Source: a virus
Strand: one strand, 5' to 3'
Virus record (IMG/VR): IMGVR_UViG_3300029893_000010
Location: 1-55,960 of that record
DNA length: 55,960 bases
The translations under genes and the position numbers were made by a program. Shown here piece by piece: positions 1 through 9,505 of the stretch. The notes beneath the pieces are model-generated. The model ran no database searches, was not told the origin of the DNA, and saw only the letters and a program-made list of their open reading frames with translations. The stretch's first letter is position 1. The number at the start of each line of letters is the position of its first letter.

Positions 1-622
1 TGCGGGCGGTCGTTGAGTTATGCGGCACACAAAACACACGCCCATCGGGCAACAATACCCCACCGGCGAACGCATTACTTCCCGGGTAGGTTCCGGTCGG
101 GGTGGAAAGGGTGTCGGTTGTCGGATCGTAAATGCGGGCGGTCGTGGAATCTCTTGGCACACAAAAGACCCGCCCGTCTGGTAACAACACACCTCCATAC
201 ATCGCACCAACGCCGGGGTAGGTTCCGGTCGGGGTGGAAAGGGTGTCGGTTGTCGGATCGTAAATGCGGGCAGATGTGGAGTTTCTTGGCACACAAAAGA
301 CGCGCCCGTCTGGAAGAAGAACTCCTCCTAAAAAGGCATTACTTCCCGGGTAGGTTCCAGTCGGGGTGACAACTGCACAAGATGGCAGGCCTCTGTCTCT
401 GTTTTGATCCACAAGGTTTTGTAATGACGCGAAGAATGAAGGATTATCTATCTGCTCATTCGGGTCATCGCGCCAATTGGCAAACGAAATGAACGCTCCT
501 GCGCTGCCCTGTGCGTGAAAAACACTGCGGTGGTCGCGCACGAATGCCTCAAGGTCTCCTATCTTCCTGACAAGTTCGGAGGTCAATCCTCCGTTTTTGA
601 CATCGTCCATGATGTTTGACAT
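1..622 (-). CDS. Repeat-rich tail tip / receptor-binding protein, N-terminal part (runs off window start)
   Basis: The gene starts at ATG 622, two bases after the stop of the Gp37-like gene, and is still open at base 1. About 90 non-repetitive residues (including FISFANWRDDP) precede tandem 44-residue units of the type TYPGSN-FxGGVLLPDGRVFCVP-NSTxARIYDPTTDTLSTPTG. These resemble kelch/beta-propeller blades. The last gene of a tail-tip operon is usually the fibre or receptor-binding protein, which is the inferred role. The C-terminal part lies at the other end of the window (55422-55960). Joining base 1 directly to base 55960 keeps the frame but drops part of a repeat, so about 60 bp may be missing at the junction. 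Confidence 0.75.
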   Translation of the reverse strand, partial: MSNIMDDVKNGGLTSELVRKIGDLEAFVRDHRSVFHAQGSAGAFISFANWRDDPNEQIDNPSFFASLQNLVDQNRDRGLPSCAVVTPTGTYPGSNAFLGGVLLPDGRVFCVPRNSTSARIYDPTTDTLSTPTGTYPGVGAMYGGVLLPDGRVFCVPRDSTTARIYDPTTDTLSTPTGTYPGSNAFAGGVLLPDGRVFCVPHNSTTAR

Positions 623-623
623 G

Positions 624-1757
624 CTATACTCCCAGGCTGTTCATGCCGGTAATGTTCTCCACGCCATCCGAATTGAAGGCGACATACACCACCAGAACTT
701 CCACATTGAATATCTTTCCTGCGTACCGAACAGGCAAAAGGTCTCCCAGATCCCAATCGATACCATACAGAGAACGGGGTTGTCTCGGACCTCCAGGCGA
801 ATTGACAAAGGTCACATTCAGCCTTTTTTCCGCAGAGCCCTTTTGCAATGACGAATGGGCCTTCCCAAGGTTTGCGCTGGCGTCCGCCACACTTGAGGTT
901 TCGGCGACCCGCGCGGTATTCCAACGGGACAGATACCTGTCCGGGCTTTCCGCTGTGGCGTTCGTGGCGGGCACGTTCTTGTTGACGACATCCTGCACAG
1001 TGGTCTTGTCGTTATAGTCCTCATAATAGGACGGGTCTTTGATGTTCCCGTTATCAAGCGAGAATGTAACTCCCTGGCTTCGATCCGCACCGTACAGTCC
1101 GGTCAGGGTGCGGAAGGTATATCCGAATCCGTTCGATACAAGCGCCTCGTTCTCCACAACATCAAAAAATACTTTCGGCTGGCTTTCATCCTCAAAGTGG
1201 CGCGATTCGGTCTCCTCCTGGATGGCCTTGAGCGCGTCGATCAGGTTGTTGAGCGAGAACGACTTGGTGATCTGCGGTCCGGCAGATACATCACCCTCGA
1301 CCGTAAACTCCCCCGATGGTACCGTTGCGTATCCTGCTGGAGCACCCAGCAGGTAATCCGACACCAGTTGTTTCATCAGGTCGTCGGCATATCCCGTATA
1401 GGTCGTATCCTCCGCCTCATCCACATACTGCCTGCGCACGATGTCGAGGGGAGTGCGCCCATACAGGGTCAACATCGTCACGCCATCATCGCGGGTCTGG
1501 ACATTGTATTTTCTCAGCAGGAAGGATTTTTCGCGTCGTGCAGGCACGCCCTCCAGAGGGCTGCGCCACACGTCCAGCCTCCAATCGACAGAAAACACCT
1601 GCGGCGCCACGGCCTGCATTTCTGCAAGGGGGATGCCAAGTTCGATGTATCCGTAGCCTTTTACGCTACGGGCGTACGAACAATAGGCAAGTTTGTTGAG
1701 CAGCGCCAGGCGTCTGCCATTATCCCCGCAAAGCCATACTTCGTATCGGGCTCCCAT
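624..1757 (-). CDS. Tail hub / baseplate protein, ReqiPepy6 Gp37-like
   Basis: The product has 377 residues. The N-terminus (ARYEVWLCGDNGRRLALLNK...SYARSVKGYGYIELGIP) and the segment LRKYNVQTRDDG...LYGRTPLDIVRRQYV are typical of the siphovirus Gp37-like protein found after the distal tail protein; family members are thought to form the tail-associated hub. The gene overlaps the upstream Dit-like gene by one base (TAATG) and is followed directly by the repeat protein, the usual order Dit, hub, fibre. No lysozyme or peptidase motif is visible in it. Confidence 0.7.
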   Translation of the reverse strand: MGARYEVWLCGDNGRRLALLNKLAYCSYARSVKGYGYIELGIPLAEMQAVAPQVFSVDWRLDVWRSPLEGVPARREKSFLLRKYNVQTRDDGVTMLTLYGRTPLDIVRRQYVDEAEDTTYTGYADDLMKQLVSDYLLGAPAGYATVPSGEFTVEGDVSAGPQITKSFSLNNLIDALKAIQEETESRHFEDESQPKVFFDVVENEALVSNGFGYTFRTLTGLYGADRSQGVTFSLDNGNIKDPSYYEDYNDKTTVQDVVNKNVPATNATAESPDRYLSRWNTARVAETSSVADASANLGKAHSSLQKGSAEKRLNVTFVNSPGGPRQPRSLYGIDWDLGDLLPVRYAGKIFNVEVLVVYVAFNSDGVENITGMNSLGV

Positions 1758-4207
1758 TATTCCTCCACTTCCGCGATGGCGTCCGCGCTCCAGTGACTAG
1801 GACTCCAGCGCAATTGGATCGAGGGCGTCACTTCGTTGTCCATCAGGATGGCAAACTCGTTGCTTCCAGGCAGCAGGTACACGGCACGAAGTTCCGAGCC
1901 GGGTTGAAGGCTGGAAAGCAGGCTTCCACGCGAGTAGGATTGTATCGTTCCGCGTGCGAAATCGATCTCCACTTCTTCGCCCTCGAAAATCGACAGGTTG
2001 AGGTAGATCGCCTGTTTGGTCGCAAGGTTTTCGATATACCTCACGGTCGCCTGCCCGAGCACATACAGGATCGGGAACACACCATACGAGCCGGAATTTG
2101 TGACCATGTTATAGGCAGAGGTGTAGGGGGCAAAGGCGGCATCCAAATCGGTAGCCACATAGAGGACGCCACGGATCTTCGAGAAAAGCAGCCTGCGGAC
2201 GTAGCCGCTCCCGAACAGGTTGCCTTCCAGGTTCGTCCATGCCCCGTTCGTGTATTTTGCCATTTTATAGAGCGCGCCGTATTGAGGCGAGGCGGTGAAG
2301 TTCCCGCCGATGTACAATTCTCCAAACTCTCCAATGTCCATGGTCAATGCGTAATTATCCGAGAGCGACAGGATCTCGAACCACGAGCCGCCTCGGTACT
2401 CCCAAATCTTTCCGAGCACATCCCCGCTTTGGACAGTGGAACAATAGGCGATGCCATCGTTGCGAACAATGATGCTGTGTCCACGGGATATTGAGGCGTC
2501 TGTCAGCCCATCCCCAAGCGGGGAGATCAAGTTGGTGGTCGTGTCTATCTGCGCAACATGTTCGTAGACGGGAGTTCCTCCAACCGCTCCGGTGAACCCG
2601 CCACAAACATACAGGATGTTCGGGTCGGTCGTTTTTGTGATCCAGTTTACTGACAAATTGAAACCGCTCACCGCGCCAACTGTCCGATATTGAGTTCCAT
2701 CCCAGCGTGCAATGCGATAATATGGGGTTGCTCCACTCCATAGTGTTGTAAAAGTTCCACCAATGTAGAGTTGTCCGTTGTCTGCAACACATAATGTGTT
2801 TACGGGACCGCCAAGTCCAACCCCTACGGCGCTCCAAACACCGGTGTTGAGGTTGTATTGGGCGATGCTTACGGAACTAACTGCACCATTGACCTGCGTA
2901 AAGTTTCCCGCCACATACAGGATGCCGAGAGGGTGAATGGCAAGGCATGTTCCGCCATTATTATTCACATATCCCAGCAGGGTGACGGTCTCGCCGTCAA
3001 ACGAGATGATGTTCGAGTTTCCGCCTGAATTGACGCTGGCATACAATGTTCCGTCTGGTCCCTCTACAATCGCCAGTACGTCACCAGTGATGTAGGACCG
3101 CAGGCTGGACCATTTGTCGTTCTGGTCACGCACCCAGATCGTGCCGTCGCTTACGGACGGGTAATTCGTTTTCCAGTTCAATTGCAGGACATCCTGGCTG
3201 TCCTCCTGCCAGTCCGGGTCAACCGCCAGAAAACGGACAGGCATGGAGTTCGTCCAGGCATTGCGCACATCCCATGATCCATCCAAGCCGCCGTCATAGC
3301 GCAGGCGGATGTACAAAGGCCGGTCGCCTTCGGTGTCCGAATATTCAAAGAGGAACGCTTCTCCGCCTACGGTGCGGTCCGGCTTGAACAGGTCGACCAA
3401 TTGCTGCCGGAGTGCGTGCAGGGGAGTGAGGTCTGGTTCGGGCTGGCGTTGTTGCGCCTCCTCCTTGACGTAGAAGTTCACGGTCATGACACGCGAGTTG
3501 ATCTTGGTGTTGTCGTACCAGGCGCCCGGAGCATTGCCCCACGATTGGGTGTTGTTGGTGATGGGCGCCATGCCGAAGCCGGTCAGGGCGGTTACGTAAA
3601 TATTGCTGTTCTGCCTGCATGGTCCAGCCAGGTCAACCCATTTGCCGCCAAGCCGCGTATCCCCGTCACGTCTGGAGGTGCTTGCGCCACGCGTGATGTT
3701 CCAGACACATCCGGGCTGGTCTCCATCACAGTAGGTGGTGGCATACGCCTTGCGCTCCAACTGCGCTCCATCCACGTAGAACGTTTCGATCTGTGGAGAC
3801 GCATCGGAAGTTTCCACATAGAGACGCAGGTCGTTCGTTCCGGTCGAGAACCCGGAAACGCTCAAGCGCGTCCATTGACGGTCGTTGACTGCCACGGCAT
3901 CCGATGAATACGAAGTTCCGCCACCGTCCCGCAGACGCACCCGCAATTTTCCCGTGCCGCGCACATATACACTGACCGTGATCGGCTCGCTGACCCCATT
4001 GAGACCGCTGACACGATAATATATGCCTTCGTTGACCGCCGATCCGGCTGTCACGACCCTGCCGCTTGCAATTCCAAATCGGGCGCGATCCAGCGAGCGG
4101 GTCAGGGTCGCCCCAGAGGTCGTCCAGCCGGTCGTGTTCTTTCCGAAGTTCGGGTTTTTGATGTAATTGATGGTGCTTTCAGGTACGAGTACGCGTAGAT
4201 TTATCAT
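1757..4207 (-). CDS. Large distal-tail (Dit-like) protein with carbohydrate-binding-like domain and beta-propeller
   Basis: The product has 816 residues and three visible parts. Residues 1-180 look like a jelly-roll carbohydrate-binding module (NPNFGKNTTGWTTSG...RFGIASGRVV). Residues about 190-330 resemble a distal tail domain, with repeated aromatic and beta-strand patterns. From about 350 to 720 there are propeller blades such as GTLYASVNSGG, GILYVAGNFTQVNG, GQLYIGGTFTT and GELYIGGNFTAS. It follows the tape measure gene by 9 bp. The domains suggest sugar recognition at the tail tip; that function is inferred, not shown. Confidence 0.6.
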   Translation of the reverse strand: MINLRVLVPESTINYIKNPNFGKNTTGWTTSGATLTRSLDRARFGIASGRVVTAGSAVNEGIYYRVSGLNGVSEPITVSVYVRGTGKLRVRLRDGGGTSYSSDAVAVNDRQWTRLSVSGFSTGTNDLRLYVETSDASPQIETFYVDGAQLERKAYATTYCDGDQPGCVWNITRGASTSRRDGDTRLGGKWVDLAGPCRQNSNIYVTALTGFGMAPITNNTQSWGNAPGAWYDNTKINSRVMTVNFYVKEEAQQRQPEPDLTPLHALRQQLVDLFKPDRTVGGEAFLFEYSDTEGDRPLYIRLRYDGGLDGSWDVRNAWTNSMPVRFLAVDPDWQEDSQDVLQLNWKTNYPSVSDGTIWVRDQNDKWSSLRSYITGDVLAIVEGPDGTLYASVNSGGNSNIISFDGETVTLLGYVNNNGGTCLAIHPLGILYVAGNFTQVNGAVSSVSIAQYNLNTGVWSAVGVGLGGPVNTLCVADNGQLYIGGTFTTLWSGATPYYRIARWDGTQYRTVGAVSGFNLSVNWITKTTDPNILYVCGGFTGAVGGTPVYEHVAQIDTTTNLISPLGDGLTDASISRGHSIIVRNDGIAYCSTVQSGDVLGKIWEYRGGSWFEILSLSDNYALTMDIGEFGELYIGGNFTASPQYGALYKMAKYTNGAWTNLEGNLFGSGYVRRLLFSKIRGVLYVATDLDAAFAPYTSAYNMVTNSGSYGVFPILYVLGQATVRYIENLATKQAIYLNLSIFEGEEVEIDFARGTIQSYSRGSLLSSLQPGSELRAVYLLPGSNEFAILMDNEVTPSIQLRWSPSHWSADAIAEVEE

Positions 4208-4216
4208 GGTTCCTCT

Positions 4217-6823
4217 TTATGAGTTCATCGCCTGCAACATCGCAAAGTCGGCAAGAATCGGTTCTATCGGCGCAGACGTATGGACGCTCAAGTTGTAATT
4301 TGACGTATTGTTGATCGTGGAGGATTGCGACGGTGCGGCGGTCGAGTACATGGCGGACGGGATCACGGACGCCTGCATCACTGCCGATGCTGCAATGGTT
4401 TTCATGGTGCTGGTCAACAGTCCACTGGTGTTGGCGATGCCTTCCACCATGCCAAGCATGGCGTTGCGCCCGATGCCATAAAACACCTTGGAGGGGGATC
4501 GGATGTTCCATAGTTTCATGATGGCGTTCGTGGCGCTGTTCGCGGCAGATGTAGCCGCGGACGCCAGCGATGCGCCCATGCTCTTGATGCCGTTGATGAT
4601 TCCGGTCACAACCTGGACACCCAATGCAAACCAGTTCACATCCCGCACAGCGGATTCCGCCTGCTTGAATTTGCTCGAGAATACACTTGAAAGTTCATCA
4701 AGTTTTGTAGTGGCCGCCTCGATCAGGGTGGTCAGAACAGTTCTAAGGGCTTCGATCAATACGTCCGCGGCATTCGTAACACCTTCGGCAAACCCGGTGA
4801 CAAGATCAATGCCTATGCCGATGAACACAGTGGACGGAGACGAGATCCCAAGTGCCGTTTTGACGGCGTCTATTGCATTCTGGACAAGTTGATACAACGC
4901 GTTGATGACAAGGTGCATGTTTATGATGATGCCGTTGTACATCCCATCGATGATCGCCTTGGCGGCTCCAAACCAGTCTCCGTTCTTGATCGATTCGACC
5001 GCTTGCGTAATCGTGTTCACGATATTCGATTTTATAAGGCTGAACCAGGTGATGACCGTTGTGGCAAATATCTGTACCGCGCCGATCACGGACCGAAAAC
5101 CTATTTCGAGAACTTTGAACATCATGATCGCGCCGACAATGGCAACGATCAACACCAGAAAAGCGGTTGACACACTTGTCATCAGAAGAGCCGAAAGCCA
5201 GTTGAAGGCAGTGTACACCAGCCCGATAACCTTTACGACAACGAGGAATACATTTTGCAGGATGGCAAATGGTGTAATCACTGCGGTAACAGCCAGAGCC
5301 AGGGCAAGAAGGACGCTAACCAGAACCTTGGCTATAAGATCAAGGATCGTCAAATATACGACAACCTTTGCGATGGCTTCTGTCCATTTGATGATCTCGT
5401 CCTTATTCTCGATCACGAAATCCATAAATGTTTTTAGACCATCCAGCAGGGCGCCCAAAGGATCTTCTCCCTCAAGCCCACTGGTTGCATCCGCAAAGAG
5501 TTGTCCAAATATCTCTCCAAGGGTGGAGAAGAATTCATCGATGGTTCCGCCATTTTCATCGACCCACTGGCTGATACGGTCAAACGCAGGAATGATCTTG
5601 TTTTCGATGAACGAAGAGATCTTGTCCGCCATTTCGCCAACCTTGGCAATGGCATCCTGCACCCAAACCACAATGTCATCCTTGTGTTCGATCAACCAGT
5701 CCGAGAATGCCCCAAGCCCATCCACCAAACTTTGGGCAAGGTCATCCGCAGACGGTCCAAGCCCGAGGATGTCCGCAACAATACCCTGAATGGTCTTGCC
5801 GATCTTCTCGGATGTTTCTACGATCTCCCCAAAGGGGTCGCGGAGTTCCACCCCTTCCATCTCCGCAACAACGCGTTCGGCTTCTGAGGGCACGCGTGTG
5901 AACACATCGAGGAAGTCGGCAATGTATCCGCCTACCGTGTCCATGACGGGCATAATCACGTCGAGCCCAACGATGGACGAAATAAAGTCCTTTACGTTGT
6001 CGGTGGCGCCCTTCCATGTGCGCGCCATGGCTTGTGTGCTTCCTGCAAAGCGGCGTCCGGTCAGGCTGTTGAATGCCTCCATAAAGGCCTGTACGCCTTC
6101 TCCCGAGTTGCGGAAGGCATCAAAGGCTTTTCCGGTCAATCCGGTCTGCTTTTGCATCTCGATGAGAACGTCATTGACAGGCACAAAGGCGCCACGTGCC
6201 AGGTCGTTCATTTCACGCTGGGTGACTTTGCCCTGTTGGACCATCTGGCCAAAGTTGACCACGATACGCTCGATCTCGGTTCCACCCAGCCCCATGCCCG
6301 CCGCAAAGTCGGCAATACTGGAGGTCAACTGGCGAGCCTCTTTGTCTGCAAAATTGTAGGAACGCGCAAGGGAGTACACATTGGAGATGTCGGTCAAGTC
6401 GTATGGGGTTGTGGCGGCCAGTTTTTGCAGCCACGTCATCTGTTCCTTGGTGGCTTTTGTGGCGAACTGCATGGCTTCCTGGAATCCCATCCCTGATTCT
6501 GTGGCGGCGTTGAAGTTGAAATTCTTGAGACGGATCTGCAATCGCTGGAATTCATTCCCAGCCTCGATGGCAGCCCCTATAAGTTCCTGTAAACTGGAGA
6601 CGACCTTTTGGATGGCACTGGCAAGCAAAGAACCGAGTGTGTATTCCAGTATCCTGAATACAGACCCGGTAAGCCATTGCACAACATTTCCAACGGCCTC
6701 AAATGCCTTGCCAAGCATTGAAGCTTTGGGGCTGAGATCTGTAATGCTTGAGTCTATTTTGTTCATACTGGAAAGGAATTGAACCAATCCAGTTACGATT
6801 GCCTCGACACCGATCTTCTCCAT
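4217..6823 (-). CDS. Tape measure protein
   Basis: The product has 868 residues, by far the longest hydrophobic/alpha-helical protein in the tail block. Residues about 110-270 match the phage tape-measure domain (ATTPYDLTDISNVYSLARSY, VVNFGQMVQQGKVTQREMND, ARGAFVPVNDVLIEMQKQTG). Strong hydrophobic segments lie around residues 490-580, and the C-terminal half repeats the motif LGISSPSTVF / WNIRSPSKVFYGIGRN. Such proteins set tail length and can take part in DNA passage through the membrane. It sits between the tail chaperone genes and the Dit-like gene, as expected. Confidence 0.9.
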   Translation of the reverse strand: MEKIGVEAIVTGLVQFLSSMNKIDSSITDLSPKASMLGKAFEAVGNVVQWLTGSVFRILEYTLGSLLASAIQKVVSSLQELIGAAIEAGNEFQRLQIRLKNFNFNAATESGMGFQEAMQFATKATKEQMTWLQKLAATTPYDLTDISNVYSLARSYNFADKEARQLTSSIADFAAGMGLGGTEIERIVVNFGQMVQQGKVTQREMNDLARGAFVPVNDVLIEMQKQTGLTGKAFDAFRNSGEGVQAFMEAFNSLTGRRFAGSTQAMARTWKGATDNVKDFISSIVGLDVIMPVMDTVGGYIADFLDVFTRVPSEAERVVAEMEGVELRDPFGEIVETSEKIGKTIQGIVADILGLGPSADDLAQSLVDGLGAFSDWLIEHKDDIVVWVQDAIAKVGEMADKISSFIENKIIPAFDRISQWVDENGGTIDEFFSTLGEIFGQLFADATSGLEGEDPLGALLDGLKTFMDFVIENKDEIIKWTEAIAKVVVYLTILDLIAKVLVSVLLALALAVTAVITPFAILQNVFLVVVKVIGLVYTAFNWLSALLMTSVSTAFLVLIVAIVGAIMMFKVLEIGFRSVIGAVQIFATTVITWFSLIKSNIVNTITQAVESIKNGDWFGAAKAIIDGMYNGIIINMHLVINALYQLVQNAIDAVKTALGISSPSTVFIGIGIDLVTGFAEGVTNAADVLIEALRTVLTTLIEAATTKLDELSSVFSSKFKQAESAVRDVNWFALGVQVVTGIINGIKSMGASLASAATSAANSATNAIMKLWNIRSPSKVFYGIGRNAMLGMVEGIANTSGLLTSTMKTIAASAVMQASVIPSAMYSTAAPSQSSTINNTSNYNLSVHTSAPIEPILADFAMLQAMNS

Positions 6824-7110
6824 TATTTTCGTCCTTTACCTTTCGCGGCTTTGATCTCGGCTTCCATTTGTAGATTCTGCATGGCGTTGCCGATCCTGCG
6901 TACCGCGATCACCATGGCGCGCTCGAGCGGGTCAAGCGCATACCACGCGTCCATGGTGTAGTGCGCCTCGATCCGCGCCACCTGCTCCTCGTAGAGAGGG
7001 ACAAATTCACCGGATATGGCGCCCCAGCGGATCCCCGCCGAAACCGTATTCGCAGGCTCGATCTTCGTCACCGTCTCTTCGGTGTACCCAATCGATTTAG
7101 TTACCCGCAA
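6823..7110 (-). CDS. Tail assembly chaperone, downstream frame (possible frameshift product)
   Basis: The reading frame runs from a TTG at 7110 to a stop that overlaps the tape measure start, about 95 residues. It overlaps the end of the upstream gene by 14 bp in the +1 (equivalently -2) frame and has no convincing Shine-Dalgarno of its own. In many siphoviruses the two genes before the tape measure encode tail assembly chaperones, the second made as a frameshift fusion to the first. Position and overlap fit that. No classical -1 slippery heptamer is visible. The sequence is rich in charged residues and ends AAKGKGRK. Confidence 0.6.
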   Translation of the reverse strand: MRVTKSIGYTEETVTKIEPANTVSAGIRWGAISGEFVPLYEEQVARIEAHYTMDAWYALDPLERAMVIAVRRIGNAMQNLQMEAEIKAAKGKGRK

Positions 7111-7666
7111 GAAAGTTCTCCCCGTTCCGCACGTCCGCCTCCTTGACGCCAGAGAGTGCCATTACGGCTTCGGATATTTTTTGCGTATCATCAGTGGTAG
7201 GCGCGGCGATATACATCACCCATGTGATGTACCTCCATGCGGGGGAGGTGGGGATTGTCGGAAGTCCGTACGAGGCATATTCTCTAATCCAGTTCGGCAT
7301 TTCGCCACCCTTCTTTGGGTGCGGTCCTTCAATGCCCTTCGGGATCGATTCCAGTTCGGTTCCCAACCCGACCAGTACATTGAGCATGGCGCTGGAATAT
7401 TCCATTTGCCATGCCCGCTTACGGGCAATGTAATCCGGGTCGTCCGGGTTTTCGATCTCACGCCCCATCTCCTTGGAGTGGAACGTGGGTACTTTTGGCG
7501 CCGGATGCGCTGTCATGGCGCGGATCAACACGTTCGGGTTCGCCAGCTTTGCACGCAGGATGACGCCGGAGGACAGGCGGATCAGTCCATCATTCGCCTG
7601 TCCCATTTTGTCAATTTGCTTGGCGATATTTTCGTCAACGTCGGTAATTCTCGGTTGTTCTTCCAT
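7097..7666 (-). CDS. Tail assembly chaperone (upstream frame)
   Basis: The product has 189 residues. It starts MEEQPRITDVDENIAKQIDK after an AGGAAG site, lies between the tail tube gene and the tape measure, and contains LIRLSSGVILRAKLANPNVL and DDPDYIARKRAWQMEYS, a pattern common in siphovirus proteins of this position. The function is assigned from position and size. Its end overlaps the next frame, see that entry. Confidence 0.6.
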   Translation of the reverse strand: MEEQPRITDVDENIAKQIDKMGQANDGLIRLSSGVILRAKLANPNVLIRAMTAHPAPKVPTFHSKEMGREIENPDDPDYIARKRAWQMEYSSAMLNVLVGLGTELESIPKGIEGPHPKKGGEMPNWIREYASYGLPTIPTSPAWRYITWVMYIAAPTTDDTQKISEAVMALSGVKEADVRNGENFLAGN

Positions 7667-7690
7667 TGCTTCCTCTTTGCTTCCTTTTTT

Positions 7691-9199
7691 TTATCCAGCC
7701 ATCTTGACAGCGATGCCGGATGTTCCGTTCTGTGCAAGACCGGCAGCGTAGGCGGTGTTCGCGTACTTGCTGCACACAGCGATGTCGCGCAGGTATGAAT
7801 TGGCGACCGGAGTACCCTTCTTGCCCTGCGGCAGGACGGTCCACTCGCTACCGGCAGTGATCGTGCGGAGGATGTACGACTGACCACCACCGCGCGCCGA
7901 GATATACCCTTCGGCGTCACTGACAAAAACGATCCTGTCGATGCGGTTGTAGGTGGCGGGCAGTCCGATCTGTGACCAGGACGAGCCAGCATTGACGGTC
8001 AGCCAAAGTTTTCCGCTTCCGCCAGCGCCTTCACCGACAAGCCATGTTTTTGCGTCCCACATCCAGCACGCCTCGAGGTTGATACCAACCGCCGGACCAG
8101 TCACACTTTCCCATGTCAAGCCGCCGTTTGAGGTGACGATCACACTGTTGGAATTTCCAACCGCAAGGACATTCTGCGTGTCATGCGCATGGACGGCATT
8201 GAGGTTCTGTGTGGTCGCCACGCCAGCATCCTGCACGGTCACACCGCTTTTGAAATTCTGAGAGTAGTAGATGTAACCACCATCCCCGACGATCCAGACG
8301 TGCCGGATGTCCAGAGCCGCCATGGCGTTCGGACCCTTCGCGGCGACAAAGCCGGAGACAACCTCCTGCCAGGTGTTTGCACCGACCAGCAGGTCATCGA
8401 TCTGCGTCCAGTGGATCGAGTTGGATGTGTTCGACACAAGCGCGAACACTCCAGCAAATGCCGCGGCATCCGAGATGGTTTCGTTGGAGAACAGGCTGTC
8501 AATCGTGTCGCTGCTCCATGTCTTGCCGCCATCCTGCGAGTAGAGCAATGCAGGCTGCGTACCGGGAGTGGCACTTGCGCCCAGCATGGTCATAAAGACA
8601 CGCTCACAGGGGTTGTCACAATCTTCACACGCGTCACCCTGGTAGGTATCGATGGTGCGGATCTCGCGGGTGGTGGAAGATGACGCGATCTGATCCTGCC
8701 GCATGTAGCGGAATTCCCAGTAATCTTCGGCTGTCATGTCCACCATTTCGTTGGTGGCATTGTTCTCATCGCGCCCATACGCACCAAAGTTCTCGTAACT
8801 GTGGCTGGAGATGCGCCCGTCACGGAAGAACACCCATTTTTCACCGCCTTCGGTAAAATCCTGCGGGTTGCCGCACTTGCCGGAAAGGGCAAAGATGTCC
8901 ACGCGGCAACGACGGTTCGCCCAATCCAGCAGGGTGGACATTTCAGATGTTGAGCGACTGCCAATGCCAAGCGTGGCGCGTTCGGTCTCTCCCGGAACAG
9001 TCCCAACCTGTATATCGCGGTCGAAATTGTTCGGGTCTGGTGCGCTGATGCGCGTCTCCTCTCCGAGGGTCTTGCTCGGGTCATCGGAGAATTTCGCCAA
9101 CGGCATAAATTGAGGAACGCGGGAGGGATGCACACCTCCAACAACGTGCCAAACTCGTTGGTTCAGGGCAGTAAGGGCTTTCAAATCGGTCATGGTCAA
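7691..9199 (-). CDS. Probable major tail (tube) protein fused to a BNR/Ycf48-type beta-propeller
   Basis: The product has 502 residues. The first 180 or so (VGGVHPSRVPQFMPLAKFSD, FDRDIQVGTVPGETERATLG) occupy the tube-protein position immediately before the tail chaperones. From about residue 205 there are Asp-box/BNR-like blades: LLYSQDGGKTWSSD, VIVTSNGGLTWESV, LWLTVNAGSSWSQIG, plus VWIVGDGGYIYYS. A short Cys-rich linker (CEDCDNPCERV) joins the two parts. A tube subunit carrying a complete propeller would display it along the whole tail. The propeller call is firm, the tube call rests on gene order. Confidence 0.6.
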   Translation of the reverse strand: MTMTDLKALTALNQRVWHVVGGVHPSRVPQFMPLAKFSDDPSKTLGEETRISAPDPNNFDRDIQVGTVPGETERATLGIGSRSTSEMSTLLDWANRRCRVDIFALSGKCGNPQDFTEGGEKWVFFRDGRISSHSYENFGAYGRDENNATNEMVDMTAEDYWEFRYMRQDQIASSSTTREIRTIDTYQGDACEDCDNPCERVFMTMLGASATPGTQPALLYSQDGGKTWSSDTIDSLFSNETISDAAAFAGVFALVSNTSNSIHWTQIDDLLVGANTWQEVVSGFVAAKGPNAMAALDIRHVWIVGDGGYIYYSQNFKSGVTVQDAGVATTQNLNAVHAHDTQNVLAVGNSNSVIVTSNGGLTWESVTGPAVGINLEACWMWDAKTWLVGEGAGGSGKLWLTVNAGSSWSQIGLPATYNRIDRIVFVSDAEGYISARGGGQSYILRTITAGSEWTVLPQGKKGTPVANSYLRDIAVCSKYANTAYAAGLAQNGTSGIAVKMAG

Positions 9200-9498
9200 C
9201 CTCCTACGGTTTCCGTTTCATAAGCGGAAAACTTCTCCGCTAATTTCTGTGCGTCTACATTCAACGCTTCCTGCAATGCGCCAAAGGCGGCGCCGGGACG
9301 CGAGATGTCCTTGTATGTGAATAGCCTGCGCGCGTATAGGATGTTGTGCAGGCGTGTGGCTGTCTCGGGTGGAAGCCCAAGTTCATCCACGAGCCCTGCG
9401 GGAGGTCCGATGATAATGGTCGCTCCCGGTGTTCCAGCCTCGGGCGAGACGTGCGCAAGATACTTCCTGCCTTCGATCTCTATTTCCTGTTTTTCCAT
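9196..9498 (-). CDS. Small protein before the tail tube gene
   Basis: One hundred residues starting MEKQEIEIEGRKYLAH after a GAGGAAG site. The stop overlaps the tube gene start by 4 bp (ATGA), which suggests translational coupling. The sequence has a beta-rich N-terminus and a helical C-terminus with ARRLFTYKDISRPGAAFGA. No family recognised; a head-tail or tube accessory role is possible from position only. Confidence 0.6.
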   Translation of the reverse strand: MEKQEIEIEGRKYLAHVSPEAGTPGATIIIGPPAGLVDELGLPPETATRLHNILYARRLFTYKDISRPGAAFGALQEALNVDAQKLAEKFSAYETETVGG

Positions 9499-9505
9499 TG
9501 CTTCC

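Noticed and set aside
616-1017. Long plus-strand frames opposite the Gp37-like gene and elsewhere in the tail block
   Set aside because: They are antisense shadows of clear minus-strand genes with ribosome sites and family features; the same holds for the plus-strand frames over 3401-3907, 4902-5789 and 7016-7798.
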